Assembly (NCBI RefSeq): GCF_900103365.1
Contig: NZ_LT629703.1
Span: forward strand, 1,116,001-1,180,000
Direction: 5' to 3'
DNA from: Afipia sp. GAS231
Lineage (GTDB): Bacteria > Pseudomonadota > Alphaproteobacteria > Rhizobiales > Xanthobacteraceae
DNA: 64,000 bases
In this document: in pieces, positions 1 to 8,553 of the stretch
Layout of the letters: every line of letters begins with the position of its first letter
Numbering within the stretch: position 1 is the stretch's first letter
Made by a program: the position numbers and the translations under genes
The notes under the pieces: generated by a model
The model's database searches: none
Seen by the model: the letters and a program-made list of their open reading frames with translations, nothing else
What the model was told of the DNA's origin: nothing

Positions 1-444
1 GTGATCCTGCTTGCCACCGTCTCGTTCGCCTGCGCGACCATCTTCGGATTGCGGCTGTCGGACTACGATCCGATGGTGGTCGCGGCCGGATCGCTGCTGT
101 TCGGCGGCACGCTGCTATTGCCGGTCGCACTCGTCGTCGAGCACCCGTGGACCCTGCACCCGACGCGCGAGGCCCTGATCGCCGTCACCTCGATGGGCAT
201 CTTCTCCAGCGCGCTCGGACTGATGCTGTTCTACATGTGCCTCGGCCGGCTCGGCACGCTGACCACCAACGCGCAAGGCTACTTGCGGATTCCGATCGGC
301 GTCGGCCTTTCGGTGCTGCTGCTCGGCGAAACCGTGCCGCCCAATCTCGCGCTCGGCCTCGTGCTGGTCATGGCCGGCGTCGCCGCCATGACCATTCCGG
401 CCGCTCGCTACCGCAAGTGGATCGGCCGGTTGCGCGGCAAATAG
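1..444 (+). CDS. DMT-superfamily (EamA) transporter, 3' part only
   Basis: This is the C-terminal part of a drug/metabolite transporter of the EamA type, an inner-membrane protein with ten helices in the full family. The visible 147 residues hold about five hydrophobic segments, including one around residues 55-80 and a last one at about 112-132, and end in a short basic tail. The frame is open at the window edge, so the GTG at base 1 need not be the start; the rest lies outside. The substrate cannot be told from sequence. It lies just upstream of, and on the same strand as, a nitroreductase. Confidence 0.8.
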   Translation: MILLATVSFACATIFGLRLSDYDPMVVAAGSLLFGGTLLLPVALVVEHPWTLHPTREALIAVTSMGIFSSALGLMLFYMCLGRLGTLTTNAQGYLRIPIGVGLSVLLLGETVPPNLALGLVLVMAGVAAMTIPAARYRKWIGRLRGK

Positions 445-483
445 TCTATGGTGCCCACGGCCAACGCGATGGCGGAGGACGTG

Positions 484-1029
484 ATGGACACCATTGAAGC
501 GATCCACGGGCGGCGTTCGGTCCGGTCCTACGATTCCAGAGCAGTCGACCGCGATCTCATCGAAAGCGTGATCTCAGACGCGGCGCAGGCGCCGCCGCCG
601 TTCCGCGGTTCGAATCCGGTTGCTTTCAACGTCATTACAGGCGTCGAACGTATCGCAGCCTATGGCGACCGCGCCATGGATCACGCGCGGCGTCATCGCC
701 CGGGCGAAGGCCACTGGGACTGGATCGACCGGCCCGGTTTCAAGATTTTTTGGGATGCGCCGGCGCTCATCATCATTTCCGGACCGGTAGGAGATTGCCA
801 CCGCGCCGGTCAGAACCTGATGCTGTCGGCGCATGCGCGCGGATTGGGAACATGCTGGGTCGGTTCACCGATGCTCTGGCTCGGCACACCGGAGGTGCGC
901 GCCGAACTCGGCATTCCCACCGAACTGACACCGGTCGCGGTGCTGTGCCTCGGTTATCCCGTCGCGGTTCCGGACGCGGTGCCACGCGAACCGCCCCGTA
1001 TCATCTGGGTTGTCGAAAACGCGAATTAA
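484..1029 (+). CDS. Nitroreductase family protein
   Basis: A 181-residue FMN-dependent nitroreductase-family oxidoreductase, probably soluble and NAD(P)H-using. The N-terminus has the family signature RRSVRSYDSR (residues 10-19), where basic residues bind FMN phosphate, and the C-terminal half has the usual GLGTCWVGSP segment and a closing region with the TPVAVLCLGYP strand. I chose the ATG at 484 because GGAGG lies at 474-478 and the family motif starts soon after; an upstream ATG at 448 would add 12 unconserved residues. Physiological substrate unknown; could reduce nitroaromatics, quinones or flavin. Confidence 0.85.
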   Translation: MDTIEAIHGRRSVRSYDSRAVDRDLIESVISDAAQAPPPFRGSNPVAFNVITGVERIAAYGDRAMDHARRHRPGEGHWDWIDRPGFKIFWDAPALIIISGPVGDCHRAGQNLMLSAHARGLGTCWVGSPMLWLGTPEVRAELGIPTELTPVAVLCLGYPVAVPDAVPREPPRIIWVVENAN

Positions 1030-1112
1030 CGTGAACGAACCGTCATTGGCGGGACCGGAACGGATGCCGATGTTTGCGGTTGGAAATTACTCACCAGGAA
1101 AGGGAGTAATTC

Positions 1113-1424
1113 ATGCGAACAGCAACATTGGCACTCGCGGCAGCGCTGGCACTGACCAGCACACTCGCGCTGGCGCAAACAACCAGCACGGGCGGTGCCA
1201 CGGGTAGCGCTACGGGCTCGACAGGCATGTCGACGACACCTGGGACCAGCACCACGGGTTCCTCCACGGGAACGACGAGCGGGACGGTTGGCATGAGTAA
1301 CCAGCCCGGCAGCGCCGCGGCGGCACAAAACGCCGGGGCCAATCCGTCCGGCACCACAAACATGAACCCGTCGCCGAGCGGATCGACGATCGGCCCGGGA
1401 AGTGGTTACGGCACGGGACGCTAA
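1113..1424 (+). CDS. Small exported Ser/Thr/Gly-rich protein
   Basis: A 103-residue protein with a classic Sec signal peptide: MRT, a hydrophobic Ala/Leu core, and a likely cut after ALA about residue 21. The mature part is almost entirely low-complexity Thr, Ser, Gly, Ala, Asn and Pro, with no cysteine and no recognisable domain. A good ribosome site (AAAGGGAG) precedes the ATG, and a strong hairpin terminator lies 20 bases after the stop, so it is a single-gene transcript. Such proteins are common in rhizobia and are of unknown function; a periplasmic or surface role is only inference. Confidence 0.75.
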   Translation: MRTATLALAAALALTSTLALAQTTSTGGATGSATGSTGMSTTPGTSTTGSSTGTTSGTVGMSNQPGSAAAAQNAGANPSGTTNMNPSPSGSTIGPGSGYGTGR

Positions 1425-1443
1425 GAGCACCAGCCAACGACAA

Positions 1444-1471
1444 GAAGCCCCGCACAAGCGGGGCTTCTTTC
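1444..1471 (+). terminator. Rho-independent terminator
   Basis: A perfect 10-bp stem (GAAGCCCCGC at 1444-1453 with GCGGGGCTTC at 1458-1467), a 4-base ACAA loop, followed by TTT. It ends the exported Ser/Thr-rich gene and could also serve the convergent minus-strand gene at 1499, whose stop faces it. Confidence 0.85.
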
Positions 1472-1498
1472 TGTCGGACGACGACGTAACCGTCGAAG

Positions 1499-2482
1499 CT
1501 ATTTCTTCTCTTCCAGCAGCTTGCGGTATTTCTCGACGTCTCGGGTCACCAACTGCCCGAGCACGTCGGGCGTGTGCTCGTTGGCGTCGGGGGCGACGGT
1601 GGAGAGGTCGTAGAAGCGTTTCTTCACCGGCTCGCTTTCGACCGCCGTCTTCGCCGCCGCGTTCAGTTTCTCGATGATCGCCGGCGGCGTTCCCTTTGGC
1701 GCGAACAGGCCATTCCAGCCTTGCGCCTCGAATTCCGGCAGGCTCGCTTCCGCCGACGTCGGCAGATCGGGCAAGGTCGCAAGCCGCACGGTCGAACCGA
1801 CGACGAGGCCCCTGACCAGTTTGTCGTCGATCGCCTGGGACACCGAGGCGGCCGCATCGCAGACGCCGTCGATCTGCCCGCCGATCGCATCCGTCAGCGC
1901 AGGTGCTGCGCCGCGATAGCCAACCAGCGTGACGTCGATGCCGGCGGCCTGCACGAAACTCTTGCAGATCAGGAAGTTCGACGAGCCGATACCGGCGTGG
2001 CCGAAATTGATCTTGCCGGGATTGTTCTTCGCATAGGCGATGAATTCCTGCAGGTTCTTGGCCGGAAAATCCTTGCGCAGCGCGACGACGCCGAAGGTCT
2101 TTGCCACCATGGCAATGGGCGCAAACGAATCCGGCGTAAACGGCAGTTTCGGATAGATCGTATAGGTCGCCGCACTGGTGCCGGCGTTGCCGATCGCGAT
2201 GGTGTAACCGTCCGCGTCGGCGCGCGCAGCCCGTGCCAGCGCGGTCGAGCCGCCGGCGCCCGCGACATTCTCGATCACGACCGGCTGCCCCAGCGCCTTG
2301 CCCATCTCCTCGGCGACCGCGCGCGCGATCACATCCGAGGTGCCGCCGGCCGCGAACGGCACGATCATGGTGAGGGGATGCTTTGGAAAATCCTGCGCAT
2401 GCGCGGCGGTCGCGAACGACAGCACCGCAAGCGCGACCGCCAGTCTGGCGAGAAGTTTATTTTTTTGACGCGTTTTCTTCAC
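1499..2482 (-). CDS. Bug/TctC-family tripartite tricarboxylate-type binding protein
   Basis: A 327-residue periplasmic solute-binding protein of the Bug (TctC) family. The start is GTG at 2482 with a basic N-terminus, a hydrophobic core and a cut near AHA. The family motif PLTMIVPFAAGGTSDVIAR follows, then the typical 'NxxPGKINFGHAGIGSSNF' style segment around residue 155 and the LTDAIGGQIDG region. Proteins of this family bind carboxylates and feed TctAB-like transporters or act as sensors. No TctA or TctB gene is beside it here, so it is an orphan binding protein as is usual in Bradyrhizobium. Ligand unknown. Confidence 0.88.
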   Translation of the reverse strand: MKKTRQKNKLLARLAVALAVLSFATAAHAQDFPKHPLTMIVPFAAGGTSDVIARAVAEEMGKALGQPVVIENVAGAGGSTALARAARADADGYTIAIGNAGTSAATYTIYPKLPFTPDSFAPIAMVAKTFGVVALRKDFPAKNLQEFIAYAKNNPGKINFGHAGIGSSNFLICKSFVQAAGIDVTLVGYRGAAPALTDAIGGQIDGVCDAAASVSQAIDDKLVRGLVVGSTVRLATLPDLPTSAEASLPEFEAQGWNGLFAPKGTPPAIIEKLNAAAKTAVESEPVKKRFYDLSTVAPDANEHTPDVLGQLVTRDVEKYRKLLEEKK

Positions 2483-2522
2483 GCGAACCGGTTCCCACTT
2501 CGCTTGAAAACGCTACGGGTGT

Positions 2523-3224
2523 TCACGCGGCTTTTTCCAGGTGCGCGACGAGGCCCGCAAACAGGCCGCGGCCGTCGGTGCAGCCCATGATGTCTTCGAC
2601 GTGGTTTTCCGGATGCGGCATCATGCCGAGCACATTGCCGCGCTCGTTGACGATGCCGGCGATCGAATCCGCGGCGCCGTTGATGTTGGAGGCCTCGTCG
2701 ACCACGCCCTCCGGCGAGCAGTAGCGGTAGAGCACCCGCCCCTCGCCTTCCAGCCGCTTGATCGTTTCTTCATCCGCTTCGTAGTTGCCTTCGCCATGGG
2801 CGACCGGCACGCGGATGACCTGGCCGGCATTGTAGCCGCGCGTGAACGGCGTGTCGGAGCGTTCGACCCGCAGATGCACGTCCTTGCAGATGAATTTCAG
2901 CCGCGCGTTGCGCATCAGCACGCCGGGCAGCAGGCCGGCTTCGCAGAGGATCTGAAAACCGTTGCAGACCCCGAGCACGAGGCCGCCTTCGGCAGCAAAC
3001 GCCCGCACCGCGTCCATCACGGGCGCGCGCGCGGCGATCGCGCCGCAGCGCAGATAGTCGCCATAGGAAAACCCGCCGGGCACCACGACGAGGTCGGTAC
3101 CCTTGGGCAGCGCGGTCTCGGCATGCCAGACCATCGCGGACTCATGGCCCGATGCCAGCTTGAGCGCGCGCGCCATGTCGCGCTCGCGATTGATTCCGGG
3201 AAAAACGAGAACGGCAGATTTCAT
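2523..3224 (-). CDS. purQ: Phosphoribosylformylglycinamidine synthase subunit PurQ
   Basis: The glutaminase subunit of FGAM synthase, the fourth step of de novo purine synthesis; it supplies ammonia to PurL. The 233-residue protein is a full-length class I amidotransferase: nucleophile Cys87 in [10 protein letters not shown], and His204/Glu206 in [10 protein letters not shown]. It lies 10 bases after purS on the same strand, with purC upstream, giving the order purC-purS-purQ; purL is not in the window. The three-protein PurS/PurQ/PurL arrangement fits alphaproteobacteria. Confidence 0.97.
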   Translation of the reverse strand: MKSAVLVFPGINRERDMARALKLASGHESAMVWHAETALPKGTDLVVVPGGFSYGDYLRCGAIAARAPVMDAVRAFAAEGGLVLGVCNGFQILCEAGLLPGVLMRNARLKFICKDVHLRVERSDTPFTRGYNAGQVIRVPVAHGEGNYEADEETIKRLEGEGRVLYRYCSPEGVVDEASNINGAADSIAGIVNERGNVLGMMPHPENHVEDIMGCTDGRGLFAGLVAHLEKAA

Positions 3225-3234
3225 CGATGGCAGC

Positions 3235-3474
3235 CTAGAGAAGTTCGACTCGGTAATTCTCGATCACGGTGTTGGCCAGCAGCTTGTCGGCGGCGGCTTT
3301 CAGCGCTGCCTCCGCCTTGGCCTTGTCGGAGCCGGAGAGTTCGATGTCGAACACCTTGCCCTGACGCACGCTGGCGACGCCGTCGACGCCGAGCGATTTC
3401 AGCGCGCCTTCGATGGCTTTGCCCTGCGGATCGAGAATGCCGGACTTCAACGTAACGGTAACGCGTGCTTTCAT
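3235..3474 (-). CDS. purS: Phosphoribosylformylglycinamidine synthase subunit PurS
   Basis: The small 79-residue PurS subunit that bridges PurL and PurQ. The sequence starts [20 protein letters not shown], the family hallmark, and contains the conserved [15 protein letters not shown] strand. The ATG at 3474 is chosen because this is where family members begin; a longer open frame upstream runs into the intergenic palindromic repeat at 3483-3581. Cotranscription with purQ is likely given the 10-base gap. Confidence 0.95.
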   Translation of the reverse strand: MKARVTVTLKSGILDPQGKAIEGALKSLGVDGVASVRQGKVFDIELSGSDKAKAEAALKAAADKLLANTVIENYRVELL

Positions 3475-3482
3475 ATCAACCC

Positions 3483-3581
3483 CGTCATTCCGGACGAACC
3501 GCGCAGCGGGTCGATCCGGAATCTCGCGCAAAAACTTCTGGATGCCGGGCTCGCGGTCTACGCCCGCGCCCCGGAATGACG
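3483..3581. repeat. Interspersed palindromic repeat, CGTCATTCCGG family
   Basis: About 99 bases bounded by CGTCATTCCGG and its complement CCGGAATGACG, with inner imperfect inverted arms (GATCCGGAATC etc.). It fills the purC-purS gap. The same family recurs at 60045-60140. It can fold into a long hairpin in RNA, so it might affect purC/purS expression balance. Confidence 0.8.
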
Positions 3582-3583
3582 TT

Positions 3584-4351
3584 CTAGCTCTTCACCAGCA
3601 CCGGACCGGTGCCGGCCGGGCGCTCGTTCTCCATCAGAATGCCCAGACGCTTGGCGACCTCGGTATAGGCCTCCAAGAGCCCGCCGAGATCCCGGCGGAA
3701 ACGATCCTTGTCGAGCTTCTCGTTCGACTTGATGTCCCACAGCCGGCAGGAGTCCGGCGAGATCTCGTCGGCGACGATGATCCGCATCATGTCGTTCTCG
3801 AACAGGCGGCCGCATTCCATCTTGAAATCGACGAGGCGGATGCCGATGCCCAAGAACAATCCGGTCAGGAAGTCGTTGACGCGGATGGCCAGCGCCATGA
3901 TGTCGTCGATTTCCTGCGGCGTGGCCCAGCCGAACGCGGTGATGTGCTCTTCCGAGACCATCGGGTCGTTGAGCTGGTCGTTCTTGTAATAGAACTCGAT
4001 GATCGAGCGCGGCAGTTGAGTGCCTTCCTCGATGCCGAGGCGCTGCGACAGCGATCCCGCCGCCACGTTCCGCACCACCACCTCCAGCGGCACGATCTCG
4101 ACCTCGCGAATCAGTTGCTCGCGCATGTTGAGCCGGCGGATGAAATGGGTCGGCACCCCGATGTCGTTGAGGTGCTGAAACAGGTACTCCGAAATCCGGT
4201 TGTTGAGGACGCCCTTGCCCTCGATCACCTGGTGTTTCTTGGCATTGAACGCGGTCGCATCGTCCTTGAAGTGCTGGATCAGGGTTCCCGGCTCCGGGCC
4301 TTCATACAAGACCTTGGCCTTGCCTTCATAAATGCGGCGTCGACGGCTCAT
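3584..4351 (-). CDS. purC: Phosphoribosylaminoimidazole-succinocarboxamide synthase
   Basis: SAICAR synthetase, which joins aspartate to CAIR in purine synthesis. The 255-residue protein begins [18 protein letters not shown], the nucleotide-binding N-terminus of the family, and has [13 protein letters not shown] (about residues 195-207), the conserved substrate-binding signature. I chose ATG 4351 over an in-frame ATG at 4381, as homologues start at MSRRR; a weak GGAG does precede the longer form. It leads the purC-purS-purQ group, separated from purS by a palindromic repeat. Confidence 0.96.
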   Translation of the reverse strand: MSRRRRIYEGKAKVLYEGPEPGTLIQHFKDDATAFNAKKHQVIEGKGVLNNRISEYLFQHLNDIGVPTHFIRRLNMREQLIREVEIVPLEVVVRNVAAGSLSQRLGIEEGTQLPRSIIEFYYKNDQLNDPMVSEEHITAFGWATPQEIDDIMALAIRVNDFLTGLFLGIGIRLVDFKMECGRLFENDMMRIIVADEISPDSCRLWDIKSNEKLDKDRFRRDLGGLLEAYTEVAKRLGILMENERPAGTGPVLVKS

Positions 4352-4671
4352 TGGGATGTACCGTGTTTTGTTGAAATCCATGAATTTGGTGTGCTCCGGA
4401 TGACAAGGGTTACGACCACGACGGAGCTGCCGTGAAGGCCGGGAACTCGACTACAAGCGCCGGAAACAGAACGAGAACCTGACCTGGAGGCAACCTACCT
4501 GATTGGGCTATCCAGCACAATCGATCAGGCCCGGTTGGGCCCAACTTATACCGGTTGCCCTGCGGCTTAACGGCTCGTTGTTTTGCCGATTCGCCACCTC
4601 TATCTAGGTGTGCGAGCGGGCCGCCGCAACGCGACCGCGTTTACCATTTGCCGGGATTGGAACCGCAGAAA

Positions 4672-4995
4672 ATGACCACTTTCGACAAGCGCGAGGAGGG
4701 TTTTGAGAAGAAGTTCGCCCTCGACGAGGAGCTGAAGTTCAAGGCCGAGGCGCGCCGCAACAAACTGCTCGGACAGTGGGTGGCCGAAAAGCTCGGAATT
4801 ACCGGCGACGCCGCCACCGCCTACGCCAAGGAAGTGGTCGCCGCCGATTTCGAGGAAGCCGGCGACGGCGACGTGTTCCGCAAGGTGATGGGCGATCTCA
4901 CGGCCAAGGGCGTTGCTCTCACGGAGCAGCAGATCCGCCTCAAGATGGATGAGCTGATGGCAGTGGCGGTCACGCAGGTGAAGGCGGGGACGTAA
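4672..4995 (+). CDS. ATP synthase zeta-type inhibitor (DUF1476)
   Basis: A 107-residue DUF1476 protein. In Paracoccus and relatives this family is the zeta subunit that inhibits ATP hydrolysis by F1-ATPase. The opening MTTFDKREEGFEKKFALDEE, with the charged helix that inserts into F1, is typical, followed by a four-helix C-terminal domain with the GDGDVFRKVMGDL segment. ATG 4672 is where the family begins; a longer upstream frame has no conserved residues. It stands divergent from purC, a common rhizobial arrangement. Cytoplasmic, membrane-associated through F1. Confidence 0.9.
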   Translation: MTTFDKREEGFEKKFALDEELKFKAEARRNKLLGQWVAEKLGITGDAATAYAKEVVAADFEEAGDGDVFRKVMGDLTAKGVALTEQQIRLKMDELMAVAVTQVKAGT

Positions 4996-5009
4996 GGCGC
5001 CGCCTCATC

Positions 5010-5120
5010 CGTCATTGCCTGCAACAAACGCGAAGCGCTTGTGCAAGGGAGCGCAGCGACGAAGCAATCCAGCTTTTAGCGAAGGAAGTCTGGATTGCTT
5101 CGCTTCGCTCGCAATGACGG
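5010..5120. repeat. Interspersed palindromic repeat, CGTCATTGCGAGC family
   Basis: Bounded by CGTCATTGC and GCAATGACG, with the inner arms GAAGCAATCC and GGATTGCTTC facing each other. The same family lies at 6968-7052 and 53200-53314. Here it overlaps the 3' end of the LysR gene and supplies its last residues. Confidence 0.85.
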
Positions 5121-6029
5121 CGAAGTCTCAGCCGCGCCATATTCCCCACGAACGATCTCCAGTAACCGGCGCGAGGCTGCGCTGAGAAAGCCGCCGCGCC
5201 GGGTCACGGTGACGACGTCATGGCTTGCCTTGAGATCGCGGACGCCGATGGTCGCGATCGATCCATGCTGAAGCTCCTCGGCGGCGTTGCTTTCCGACAG
5301 CAGCGCGATGCCAAGGCCGGCTTCGACCAGCCGCTTCTGCGCGGTCAGACTGTCGACCGGCGTCCAGTCCACTTCGCCGAGGCCATGGGTCTGGAACAGC
5401 GCGAAGACGTGCGACGCCGTGATCTCGCGCCGCCCCGGCACCAGCGGGAAAGCGATCCAGCGTTCGGCGCGCAGATCGGCAAGCCTCGCGACGCGGCGGC
5501 CGGCACGCGGATGGTCCAGCGCACACACCACCTGCAGCCTTTCGGCAAACAGCAGATCGCAATCGAGATCGCGCGAACGGTCGCGATCGTAGCGCAGGCC
5601 GATCGTCGCCTCACCGCGCCGGATCAGATCGCTGACCTCCGCGCTGGTTGCCGTGCGCAAGCTCAGTTCGACCGCGGGATGCTCGGCCGCGAAACGTTTC
5701 AGAATCGCCGACAGCCGGCCGCCGGCGAGCGTGCCGACTACGGCGAGCGCGACCGGTCCCGAATTCGACTGCGCCAGCGCGCGAACCGCATTCTCGGCAT
5801 CCTGGGCGGCGGCGACCGCGCGCTCGGCGTAGGGCACCATCACCCTGCCCGCGTCGCTCAGCATCGTACGCCCCGCGATCCGCTCGAACAGCGGCACGCC
5901 GAGCTCCTGCTCCAATAGCGCGATGCGCCGCGAGATTGCCGGCTGCGACCGGTGCAGCGCTTTCGCGGCATTCGAGATTCCGCCGCGGCGGTGCACCGTG
6001 AGAAAGGTGTCAAGCGCGTCGCTGTCCAT
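5076..6029 (-). CDS. LysR-family transcriptional regulator
   Basis: A 317-residue LTTR. Residues 1-60 form the winged helix-turn-helix (MDSDALDTFLTVHRRGGISN, then AAKALHRSQPAISRRIALLE), followed by the linker helix and the two-lobe substrate-binding domain. ATG 6029 is preferred; one 15 bases upstream is also possible. The last 13 residues, SLRAKRSNPDFLR, are read from the palindromic repeat at 5010-5120, so the native C-terminus was probably extended when the repeat arrived. It is divergent from the PEP-mutase family gene and probably regulates it from the 120-base gap. Confidence 0.92.
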   Translation of the reverse strand: MDSDALDTFLTVHRRGGISNAAKALHRSQPAISRRIALLEQELGVPLFERIAGRTMLSDAGRVMVPYAERAVAAAQDAENAVRALAQSNSGPVALAVVGTLAGGRLSAILKRFAAEHPAVELSLRTATSAEVSDLIRRGEATIGLRYDRDRSRDLDCDLLFAERLQVVCALDHPRAGRRVARLADLRAERWIAFPLVPGRREITASHVFALFQTHGLGEVDWTPVDSLTAQKRLVEAGLGIALLSESNAAEELQHGSIATIGVRDLKASHDVVTVTRRGGFLSAASRRLLEIVRGEYGAAETSPSLRAKRSNPDFLR

Positions 6030-6148
6030 GTCAGACCCATGCAAAAAGCTGATGATATCGAGAAAAATAACAGATTTGGCTGATATCCGGAAGGTCGCTA
6101 GTTTCGCCGCCAGTCAGAACGGACAACGAAATTCAGCGGAGCAGAACG

Positions 6149-6961
6149 ATGCGAACACAGATGCAAAAAGCCGAAGCCTTTCGCGCGCTGCACGCGCGTC
6201 CCGGCGCCTTCATCATCCCCAATCCCTGGGAAGCCGGGACCGCCAAACTGCTCGCGGCGATGGGGTTCGAGGCGCTCGCGACCACCAGCCTCGGCCTCGC
6301 CAACATGCTCGGCACCAGCACTGTCAGCCTCGATGCCATCATCGACAATTGCCGGGTGATCGCGGAGGCGACCGACCTGCCCGTCAACGCCGACCTGGAA
6401 AATGGCGGCGCCGACGATCCGAAGACTGCGGCGAAAGCGATTGCGCGCGCCGCCGAGGCCGGCGCGGTCGGCGGCTCGATCGAGGATTCCACCGGCGACC
6501 GCAACAAGCCGATTTACGAGTTCTCGCTCGCGGTCGAGCGCGTGCAGGCCGCCGTCGACGCCGCGCGCGCGTTGCCGTTCCCGTTCACGCTGACCGCGCG
6601 CGCCGAAAACCTGCTGTGGGGCCGCAACGACCTCGACGACACCATCAAGCGGCTACAGGCGTTCGAGGCCGCCGGGGCCGACGTGCTGTATTCGCCGGGC
6701 GTGCACGACATCGGCACCATTCGTACCGTGGTCTCCTCAGTGACAAAACCGTTCAATCTGGTGATGGGGTTCGCCGATCCGACGCTGACGGTGGATCAGC
6801 TCTCGGCCGCTGGCGTCAAGCGCATCAGCGTCGGCGGCGCGATGGCGCGCCATGCGCTCGCCGCCTTCCTGAAAAGCGCGCACGAGATGAAGGAGCAAGG
6901 CGCCTTCACGTTTGTCCGCGACATGGCGCCGGTGAAGGAAGTCCGGGCGGCGTTCAAGTAG
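6149..6961 (+). CDS. Isocitrate lyase/PEP mutase family enzyme
   Basis: A 270-residue TIM-barrel protein of the PEP mutase/isocitrate lyase superfamily. It has the early PNPWEAGTAKLLAAMGFEAL segment, the metal-binding acidic stretch NADLENGGAD (about residues 79-88), and GGSIEDSTGD (about 112-121). It lacks the K-K-C-G-H signature of true isocitrate lyase, so it is likelier to be a C-C lyase or hydrolase acting on an oxaloacetate-like or 2-methylisocitrate-like acid. Divergent from LysR, with GAGCAGAACG before the start. Substrate unknown. Confidence 0.85.
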   Translation: MRTQMQKAEAFRALHARPGAFIIPNPWEAGTAKLLAAMGFEALATTSLGLANMLGTSTVSLDAIIDNCRVIAEATDLPVNADLENGGADDPKTAAKAIARAAEAGAVGGSIEDSTGDRNKPIYEFSLAVERVQAAVDAARALPFPFTLTARAENLLWGRNDLDDTIKRLQAFEAAGADVLYSPGVHDIGTIRTVVSSVTKPFNLVMGFADPTLTVDQLSAAGVKRISVGGAMARHALAAFLKSAHEMKEQGAFTFVRDMAPVKEVRAAFK

Positions 6962-6967
6962 TTGGAT

Positions 6968-7052
6968 CGTCATTGCGAGCGCAGCGAAGCAATCCATATC
7001 TCCGCACGGGGAAAGATGGATTGCTTCGCCGCTGCGCTCCTCGCAATGACGG
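6968..7052. repeat. Interspersed palindromic repeat, CGTCATTGCGAGC family
   Basis: An 85-base, nearly perfect inverted repeat: CGTCATTGCGAGCGCAGCG plus GAAGCAATCC on the left pairs with GGATTGCTTC and the CGCAATGACG arm on the right. It sits between two convergent genes (the PEP-mutase gene and cyanase) and could act as a bidirectional transcription end. Confidence 0.88.
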
Positions 7053-7061
7053 AAGGGGCCT

Positions 7062-7550
7062 CTACTCTTCCTTGAACCCATACTCCGGCACGTTGCCACT
7101 GGCGCCGTAATACTTGTACGGCAGGAATTTTCCGGACATCGAGATCTTGACCCGGTCGCCCTTCGGATTGGCGACGCGCTCCATCACCATGTCGAAGTCG
7201 ATCGCCGACATGATGCCGTCGCCGAATTCCTCCTCGATCAGCGCCTTCCAGGCCGGGCCGTTGACCATCACCATTTCGTAGAAACGGTAGATCAAGGGAT
7301 CGGTCGGCGGCATCGGCGTGCCGGTGCCGCGCATCGGCACTTCGTTCAGCATCGCGGTCTCGGACGTCGACAGTCCGAAAAGTTCGCCAGCATTGGCGGC
7401 CTGCGGTTTTGTCAGTTTCATCTGGCCGAGAATGGCGCCTGTTATCAGCACCTCGGAATAGCCGCCGATCTTTTCGCAGATATGCTTCCAGCTCCAGCCC
7501 TTCTCGCGCTTGATGTCGAGCAGCTTTTCGGTGAGGTCTTCGCGTTTCAT
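7062..7550 (-). CDS. cynS: Cyanase (cyanate hydratase)
   Basis: Converts cyanate plus bicarbonate to ammonia and CO2. The 162-residue protein has the N-terminal helix-turn-helix-like domain and the C-terminal catalytic domain with all three active-site residues: Arg89, Glu92 and Ser115 in YRFYEM...GDGIMSAIDF (Arg96/Glu99/Ser122 in E. coli). It ends in the family's KYYGASGNVPEYGFKEE-like tail. ATG 7550 has GGGAGAGAG just upstream. It is the last gene of a cluster with an NrtA/CmpA-type ABC transporter, which suggests the transporter imports cyanate or a related anion. Confidence 0.96.
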   Translation of the reverse strand: MKREDLTEKLLDIKREKGWSWKHICEKIGGYSEVLITGAILGQMKLTKPQAANAGELFGLSTSETAMLNEVPMRGTGTPMPPTDPLIYRFYEMVMVNGPAWKALIEEEFGDGIMSAIDFDMVMERVANPKGDRVKISMSGKFLPYKYYGASGNVPEYGFKEE

Positions 7551-7572
7551 GTCTCTCTCCCTTAACAAAACC

Positions 7573-7658
7573 CGTCATGCCCGGCCTTGTGCCGGGCATC
7601 CACGTCTTTTCACTCATTCAAGAAGACGTGGATGGCCGGGACAAGCCCGGCCATGACG
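7573..7658. repeat. Interspersed palindromic repeat, CGTCATGCCCGG family
   Basis: An 86-base inverted repeat with arms CGTCATGCCCGG / CCGGCCATGACG and inner ATCCACGTCTT / AAGACGTGGAT. It lies between the transporter ATPase and cynS and runs into the 3' end of the ATPase gene. A related copy is at 35923-36069. Confidence 0.85.
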
Positions 7659-8553
7659 CCTGTTTTGAATCATCCGATCCCGACGCAATCGCCAAATCCG
7701 GCAGGCCCGGGCGCACCATCGGCACGTTGCGCGGATCGTGGCTGGTGACCGTTGCGGTGAACGTCTTGCTGCGGCTGACCAGAAAATCGACGATATGATT
7801 TCGCAGCGCATAGTAATAGGGGTGTCGGTGCAGATCGATGCGGCCACGGTCCTTGGGCAGCGGGTTTTCCACGATCTCGGCCAGCACCGCGCCGGGGCCG
7901 TTGGTCATCAGGAAAATCTTGTCGGCGAGATAGATCGCTTCATCGACGTCGTGGGTGATCATGAAGGCGGTCTGGCCGGTCTCCAGGCAAATGCGGCGCA
8001 CCTCGTCCTGCAGCGTGCCCCGCGTCAGGGCGTCGAGCGCCGAGAACGGCTCGTCCATCAGCATGATTTTTGGCGTGATCGAGAGCGCGCGGGCAATACC
8101 GACGCGCTGCTTCATGCCGCCTGACAGCTCCGACGGACGCTTGTGCTCGGAGCCGGTCAGCCCGACCAGGTCGATGAAGGTCTGCGCATGCGCCTTCACC
8201 TTGGCGCGGTCCCAGTTGCGCCATTTCGAGGTCACGGCATAGGCGACGTTGCCGAGCACCGTGCGCCACGGTAGCAGCGCGTGGCTCTGGAAAATGACGG
8301 CACGGTCCAGGCTGGTGCCCTCGATCGCCTGCCCGTCGACAATGACCGTGCCCTCGCTCGGCTGGTCGAGGCCGGCCAGGATGTTCAGCACCGTGGTCTT
8401 GCCGCAGCCGGAATGGCCGATCACGCAGCCGAATTCGCCGCGGCCCATCGACAGCCACAGATTTTCGAAGATGGTGGTGGTCGCCCCATCCACGCCGGGA
8501 TAGCGCCGCGCGATGGCTTCGATGGAAATGAACTTGTCGGACATCGCATTCAT
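7618..8553 (-). CDS. ABC transporter ATP-binding protein (NrtD/CynD/SsuB type)
   Basis: The 311-residue cytoplasmic ATPase of a nitrate/cyanate/sulfonate-type importer. Walker A is GHSGCGKTT (about residues 44-52), the signature is LSGGMKQRVGIARAL, Walker B is IMLMDEPFSALD, and the H-loop is ITHDVDEA. ATG 8553 overlaps the permease stop as ATGA, so translation is coupled. After the usual C-terminus the frame runs into the repeat at 7573-7658, which encodes the last ~15 residues (KQASWPGLSRPSTSS). With the permease and binding protein it forms a complete importer. Confidence 0.93.
   Translation of the reverse strand: MNAMSDKFISIEAIARRYPGVDGATTTIFENLWLSMGRGEFGCVIGHSGCGKTTVLNILAGLDQPSEGTVIVDGQAIEGTSLDRAVIFQSHALLPWRTVLGNVAYAVTSKWRNWDRAKVKAHAQTFIDLVGLTGSEHKRPSELSGGMKQRVGIARALSITPKIMLMDEPFSALDALTRGTLQDEVRRICLETGQTAFMITHDVDEAIYLADKIFLMTNGPGAVLAEIVENPLPKDRGRIDLHRHPYYYALRNHIVDFLVSRSKTFTATVTSHDPRNVPMVRPGLPDLAIASGSDDSKQASWPGLSRPSTSS

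Noticed and set aside
4382..4671. Possible extra gene between purC and the zeta inhibitor
   Set aside because: Only short frames; best read as divergent promoter region.
6030..6148. LysR binding site (T-N11-A) in the divergent gap
   Set aside because: GATATC-bearing stretches occur, but no pair matched the motif convincingly.
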